Part shown: positions 60,715 through 64,000 of the stretch, one piece after another | How positions within the stretch are numbered: position 1 is the stretch's first letter | Layout: each line of letters opens with the position of its first letter | Assembly: GCA_003054665.1 (NCBI GenBank) | Contig: QAYY01000013.1 | Span: 434,001 to 498,000, forward strand | Origin: Opitutaceae bacterium EW11 | GTDB taxonomy: Bacteria > Verrucomicrobiota > Verrucomicrobiia > Opitutales > Opitutaceae | Length of the DNA stretch: 64,000 bases | Direction: 5' to 3' | Notes under the pieces: generated by a model | Told to the model about the DNA's origin: nothing | Seen by the model: the letters and a program-made list of their open reading frames with translations, nothing else | The model's database searches: none | Position numbers and translations under genes: made by a program

Positions 60715-63006
60715 CTAGAACTCGTATCGAACCGTGAGCTTCGGGTTGATCGAAGGATAGGCGACGACCGCACCCGCGCCTGACGCTTGGTAGAGCGCCT
60801 TCGTGTCGAGGACGTTCTCGATATCGAGCGTCACCCGCAGGCGATTCCATCGGAACGATCCGCCTGCGTTCACGATGGTGAACGGCTCGGTGTAATAGGC
60901 GACCTGCTTGACGACGCCGAGCGGCGTCGGCGACGTCGGAGCGGTTTCCGCCGCCATGTCGCCCGTGTGCTGCAGTCCGGCGAAGACGGACCACTGTTTG
61001 TCGATCTGGTAGTTCAACAGCAGATTCGACATCTCGTCCGGGACGTTGCGCACACGGCGTCCGAGAGTGTCGCGATAGTGCATGCTCGTGTAGCTCGCGA
61101 TGACGGAGAGGTCTTTCGTGATGCCGCCGACGATCTCGAGCTCGATGCCGTTGTTGGTGATGTCCTGGTACAACGTTCCCGGCTGCGAGGGATCGAGCTG
61201 CCGGAGCGGATTCGGCGTGCTCACGTTGTTCTGATTGATGCGGAAGTACGCCGCCGACGCCGAGATTCGCTTATCGAGGAACTCCGACTTCACGCCGAAC
61301 TCGTGCTGTTTGCCATCGCGCCAGCGGGGAGGAGCGCCGCGGCCGGCGTCGGTGGCCTGGGCGTTGGCGGAGTATCCGTAGTACAACGACGCATTGGGCG
61401 TGACCTTGACGAGGAGGCTCGCGGCGTAGGTGTCGTGCGGGCCCTTCAGCGTGGCGACGCTGTCGTTGTTGTTATGATCGACGGTCTTGTTGTCCACCCG
61501 GATGCGGGACCAGCCCAGGGTCGTGAGGACGCGATCGTCGAGAAAGCCGAGCTGCGTGTAGGCGTAGAACTGGAGCAGCTTCTTCGTCTCGGTGATGTCG
61601 GTGTCCTTGTTGTCGTACTCCGAGCGTGCGGGATGCGGCAGCGGATCGCGCGGGAACTTCAGGGCGTCGTATTGGCCGAGGTACTTCTGACGCTCCCAGT
61701 TGGTGCCGTGGCGATTCTGGTACATCCATCCTGCGATGGGCGAAACGGTCACACCGTTGAGACTCCAACGACCGGCAAAGTCGTGCTGGAACATCGTGTC
61801 GTCGTATTCCGCGATCGTCCGATCGGCGGACACGTCGGTCTTTCTCGGATCGCTCCAGGGCACCGTCGTGGGAACGTAGTTTCCAGTCGTGGTATCGAGG
61901 CTCCACTTGAGGAGCGGCGTGTAGATGCCGGTGTAGGGATCGTAGAAATTGCCGCCATAGTTGCCGCCGCCGGTGTAGATGTCGTCCTCCATGAAGGAGT
62001 CCGTGTTCGTCGATGCGGCGACGCGCATGTTGATCGAATCGGTGATCGCGGTGACGAGTTCGGCGGCGATTGCCTTCACCTTGTCTTTGCGCAGGGCCCA
62101 GTCCGGCTGCATGCCCCAGCCGTCATAGGTTGTACCCGCGGCCCGTTGCGACGGCCGGTTGCCGCTGACGTGCGAGCCGACGGGCACCAGATAAGAAATG
62201 CCGATGCCGCCCGGGACAGCCGCGTTGCCGTGAGCTTCCCAGTCCACGTAGTTGGCCTTGACCTTCAGCGTCGTGTTTTTGCCGATCTTGTAGAGGACCG
62301 AAGGGTTGAAATCGAAGCTCTTGATGTTGCCGCCGTGGACGAAGGTGTCGGAGTCCAGGTACGAACTCACGATCCGGTAGGCCAGCGCGTCGGTGATGGG
62401 CCCGGTGAGATCGACGGTGGCTTTGTTCGCGGAGTAACGGCCGACTTCGCCGATCACGGAGTAGCTCGGTTTGAAGCTCGGCGACTTGGTGATGACGTTC
62501 AGCGAGCCGCCCGGAGAGCCGGTCGGAGCGAGGATTGCGTTCGGGCCTTTGACGATCTCGACGCGTTCGATCAGCTCGGGATTGATCTGGGCCTGATAGG
62601 CGGTGGACATGTTGTCGACCGTGCGGCCCGAATTCTCGAAGCCGCGGCTGAGATGGCGGTCGGAAATGCCGTTGGTGCCGGAGAGGCGCCCGGCGCTGAT
62701 GCCCGCGAAATAGCGAGAGGCATCCAGGATCGAGGTGGCGCCGATGTCCTGGATGAAATCCTGGGTGATGACGTTGATGGAGACCGGCGTGTCCAGAATG
62801 GAACTACGAATGCGCGCGGCCGACATCGTGTCCGTGGCGCGATAGCGGTTGGCCAGCTGGTCGGAGACGGTGAATGCAGGCAGTTCGATCGTTTCTTCTT
62901 GGGTGCTGTCCGTCTTGGGCGCAGCCGCCTGGGGAGCGGTTTGCGCCAGGAGGGAAACGGGCGCAAAGGCCAGAATCGCTCCGAGTAGGGAGGAGTACTG
63001 TTTCAT
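60715..63006 (-). CDS. TonB-dependent siderophore-type receptor
   Basis: 763 residues from ATG at 63,006. Signal peptide about 1-22 (LLAQ). The TonB-box-like segment 'EETIELPAFTVSDQLANRYRATDTMSAARIRSSILDTPVSINVITQDFIQDIGATS' and plug elements 'RVEIVKGPNAILAPTGSPGGSLNVITKSP' belong to the FhuA/FepA-type siderophore receptor group. It ends in the terminal aromatic residue of LTVRYEF. At 763 residues it is of normal receptor size, smaller than the 37,622 receptor. It could carry a ferric siderophore or another small ligand. It is transcribed toward GH9 and away from the efflux factor. Confidence 0.92.
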   Translation of the reverse strand: MKQYSSLLGAILAFAPVSLLAQTAPQAAAPKTDSTQEETIELPAFTVSDQLANRYRATDTMSAARIRSSILDTPVSINVITQDFIQDIGATSILDASRYFAGISAGRLSGTNGISDRHLSRGFENSGRTVDNMSTAYQAQINPELIERVEIVKGPNAILAPTGSPGGSLNVITKSPSFKPSYSVIGEVGRYSANKATVDLTGPITDALAYRIVSSYLDSDTFVHGGNIKSFDFNPSVLYKIGKNTTLKVKANYVDWEAHGNAAVPGGIGISYLVPVGSHVSGNRPSQRAAGTTYDGWGMQPDWALRKDKVKAIAAELVTAITDSINMRVAASTNTDSFMEDDIYTGGGNYGGNFYDPYTGIYTPLLKWSLDTTTGNYVPTTVPWSDPRKTDVSADRTIAEYDDTMFQHDFAGRWSLNGVTVSPIAGWMYQNRHGTNWERQKYLGQYDALKFPRDPLPHPARSEYDNKDTDITETKKLLQFYAYTQLGFLDDRVLTTLGWSRIRVDNKTVDHNNNDSVATLKGPHDTYAASLLVKVTPNASLYYGYSANAQATDAGRGAPPRWRDGKQHEFGVKSEFLDKRISASAAYFRINQNNVSTPNPLRQLDPSQPGTLYQDITNNGIELEIVGGITKDLSVIASYTSMHYRDTLGRRVRNVPDEMSNLLLNYQIDKQWSVFAGLQHTGDMAAETAPTSPTPLGVVKQVAYYTEPFTIVNAGGSFRWNRLRVTLDIENVLDTKALYQASGAGAVVAYPSINPKLTVRYEF

Positions 63007-63458
63007 GGACTTGGTGGGGAAGGGGGCGGTGCGATCCGCGCGGCTTTTGGGGTTGCCGAACGCCGTCGGGTGGAGAATCGGGCTCAGGATGGACTCCACG
63101 GCGAAGGGGCTTCGGAGAGGCGCTGCTCACTGTTCAGCTGCACGCTGCGAAAAGTCCGCGGGCGTTCCACCTCGTCCAAAGCTAACCGTTAGAACCGCTT
63201 CTCCGCCATAGGAGGACGCCTAATGCCCGTGGGTGCGGCCCAGGCGTTGGCGAGCGCCGTCGGGTTTACGGATCCGCGCCGCGTAGGAAGCGCTCCGGCG
63301 CGCTAGCCAAACGGGTCGGGCGCACGAGTGTCCGCGGCAGCGACCGGAGAGGTCTCCTCGGCACTCGCGCCGCCGTTTTCAGCGAGGCCGTTTTTCTTTC
63401 CTGTCTTCACGTTCTCTAAAGGTTCCGGGGAGTAAGCTTGGACCAGTTCAAGGTGCTT
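63007..63458. promoter_or_regulatory. Divergent promoter region, receptor / outer-membrane factor
   Basis: 452 bases that should hold promoters for both flanking genes. Small palindromes occur: CTAACCGTTAG at 63,182-63,192 and GGAGAGGTCTCC at 63,346-63,357. A T-rich segment lies at 63,388-63,400. No clear Fur-box-like sequence was recognised. Confidence 0.5.
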
Positions 63459-64000
63459 ATGCCGCTTCTCCGCTCAGCCTCTCGACTCCGCCGATTCGTC
63501 TTCGGGCCCGCGTTCGCCGCCGCGCTCTCCGGCTGCGTTTCCACCGGAGGGCCCGTGAAGCCGTCCGTCCCGGCGGTGCCGACTCGCTGGCAGAACGCTT
63601 CAGCAAACGCGGGTGCGGCGAACGCTGGGGAACTCGAATCGTGGTGGCTCCAACTCCACGATCCAACGCTGGATCAACTCATCGGCCTCGCGTTGAAAAA
63701 CTCGCCCGACGTTCGCACCGCGCTCGCGAGAATCGATGAAGCACGAGCCCGCTTTCGCCTTGAGCGTACGAATCTGATTCCGACGGTCACCGGCTCTGTA
63801 TCCGATAAACGGACGCGTGTGACCGACCGGACGACGCACGTCACGAGCTACAGCGACTCCGCTGGCGCGTCCCTCGACGCGTCCTGGGAAATCGATCTTT
63901 TCGGACGCGAGCGCCTGACGACGGCGGCGGCCAAGGCCGACTTTGCCCAGTCGGAGGAAAACGTCCGCGACGTGCAGGTGTCGCTCGCCGCCGAAGTGGC
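63459..64000 (+). CDS. NodT-family outer-membrane efflux factor (3' end outside window)
   Basis: The first 180 residues are present; the gene runs off the right edge. ATG at 63,459 follows AAGGTGCTT. The N-terminus (MPLLRSASRLRRFVFGPAFAAALSGC) is a lipoprotein signal with lipobox LSGC, typical of NodT/OprM-type factors. 'WWLQLHDPTLDQLIGLALKNSPDVRTALARIDEARARFRLERTNLIPTVTGS' and 'ASWEIDLFGRERLTTAAAKADFAQSEENVRDVQVSLAAEVA' match the first half of the TolC-like alpha-barrel repeats. It likely forms the outer-membrane exit of a tripartite RND efflux pump, whose other parts should lie to the right. Confidence 0.9.
   Translation, partial: MPLLRSASRLRRFVFGPAFAAALSGCVSTGGPVKPSVPAVPTRWQNASANAGAANAGELESWWLQLHDPTLDQLIGLALKNSPDVRTALARIDEARARFRLERTNLIPTVTGSVSDKRTRVTDRTTHVTSYSDSAGASLDASWEIDLFGRERLTTAAAKADFAQSEENVRDVQVSLAAEV

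Noticed and set aside
60787-62988. A 733-codon plus-strand frame opposite the siderophore receptor
   Set aside because: Very rich in Arg, Val, Asp and Gly without domains; the minus-strand receptor is clearly real, and the terminator at 60,658 fits the receptor's direction.
1-64000. CRISPR arrays, rRNA genes, integrase or phage genes
   Set aside because: No regularly spaced direct repeats, no rRNA-like sequence and no integrase or structural phage genes were seen; the only tRNA is tRNA-Ala and no attachment-site duplication was found near it.

Overview
The window is about 64 kb of GC-rich, gene-dense bacterial DNA. Nothing in it names the organism. The combination of an ExbB/ExbD/TonB set, very large TonB-dependent receptors whose mature N-terminus begins with an 'ELSPFEV'-type segment, many secreted glycoside hydrolases (GH2, GH35, GH31, GH9, GH14/GH13), DUF1593 and DUF3857 proteins, and the absence of any SusD partner fits a polysaccharide-degrading Gram-negative of the Verrucomicrobiota, most like the Opitutaceae. 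That placement is inference from gene style, not from a marker gene.

Layout. 1-2,172: end of an ExbB-ExbD-TonB operon, then tRNA-Ala(GGC) with a clear terminator. 2,327-13,574: a secreted repeat protein, a VOC-GNAT fusion, an MscS-type channel, a CPA1 Na+/H+ antiporter, a giant 2,035-residue transglutaminase-like exported protein and a HAD phosphatase. 13,730-16,243: DUF4405 membrane protein plus an OmpR-type two-component pair. 16,622-20,958: a GH2 enzyme followed at once by a sugar/H+ MFS transporter that carries a one-base frameshift. 21,010-30,293: a mixed housekeeping/accessory stretch (DMP19-like, SDR, arginase-like, J-domain-like, ECF sigma with a small membrane partner, SelW-like, NERD, DUF1593). 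30,464-34,583: an HSL-type hydrolase, a complete REP-associated transposase (RAYT) unit bounded by 29-bp inverted repeats, and a divergent AraC regulator / aldo-keto reductase pair. 34,650-50,531: a carbohydrate-use locus of GH2, a 1,240-residue TonB-dependent receptor, a NarL-type sensor kinase and regulator, a GH35 and a GH31. 50,657-57,604: a CHAD protein and a starch module (a small probable carbohydrate-binding protein followed by a GH14 beta-amylase joined to a GH13 pullulanase-type enzyme). 57,808-64,000: a PepSY-like protein, GH9, a second (siderophore-type) TonB receptor and the start of an outer-membrane efflux factor.

How the genes fit together. GH35 (beta-galactosidase), GH31 (alpha-xylosidase/alpha-glucosidase), GH9 (endoglucanase-like) and GH2 enzymes are the activities needed to trim a galactosylated xyloglucan-like hemicellulose; the large TonB receptor would import the oligosaccharides, powered by an ExbB/ExbD/TonB complex. 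The same 18-bp sequence lies upstream of both the NarL-type regulator gene and the GH35 gene, and a related 16-bp imperfect palindrome lies upstream of the receptor, so I propose that the local two-component system controls the receptor, the GH35 and itself. The most unusual single gene is 52,877-56,752, which encodes a beta-amylase and a pullulanase-type debranching enzyme in one exported chain.

Limits: all calls come from reading the sequence by eye. Start codons were chosen from signal peptides, known family N-termini and ribosome sites, and several remain uncertain.
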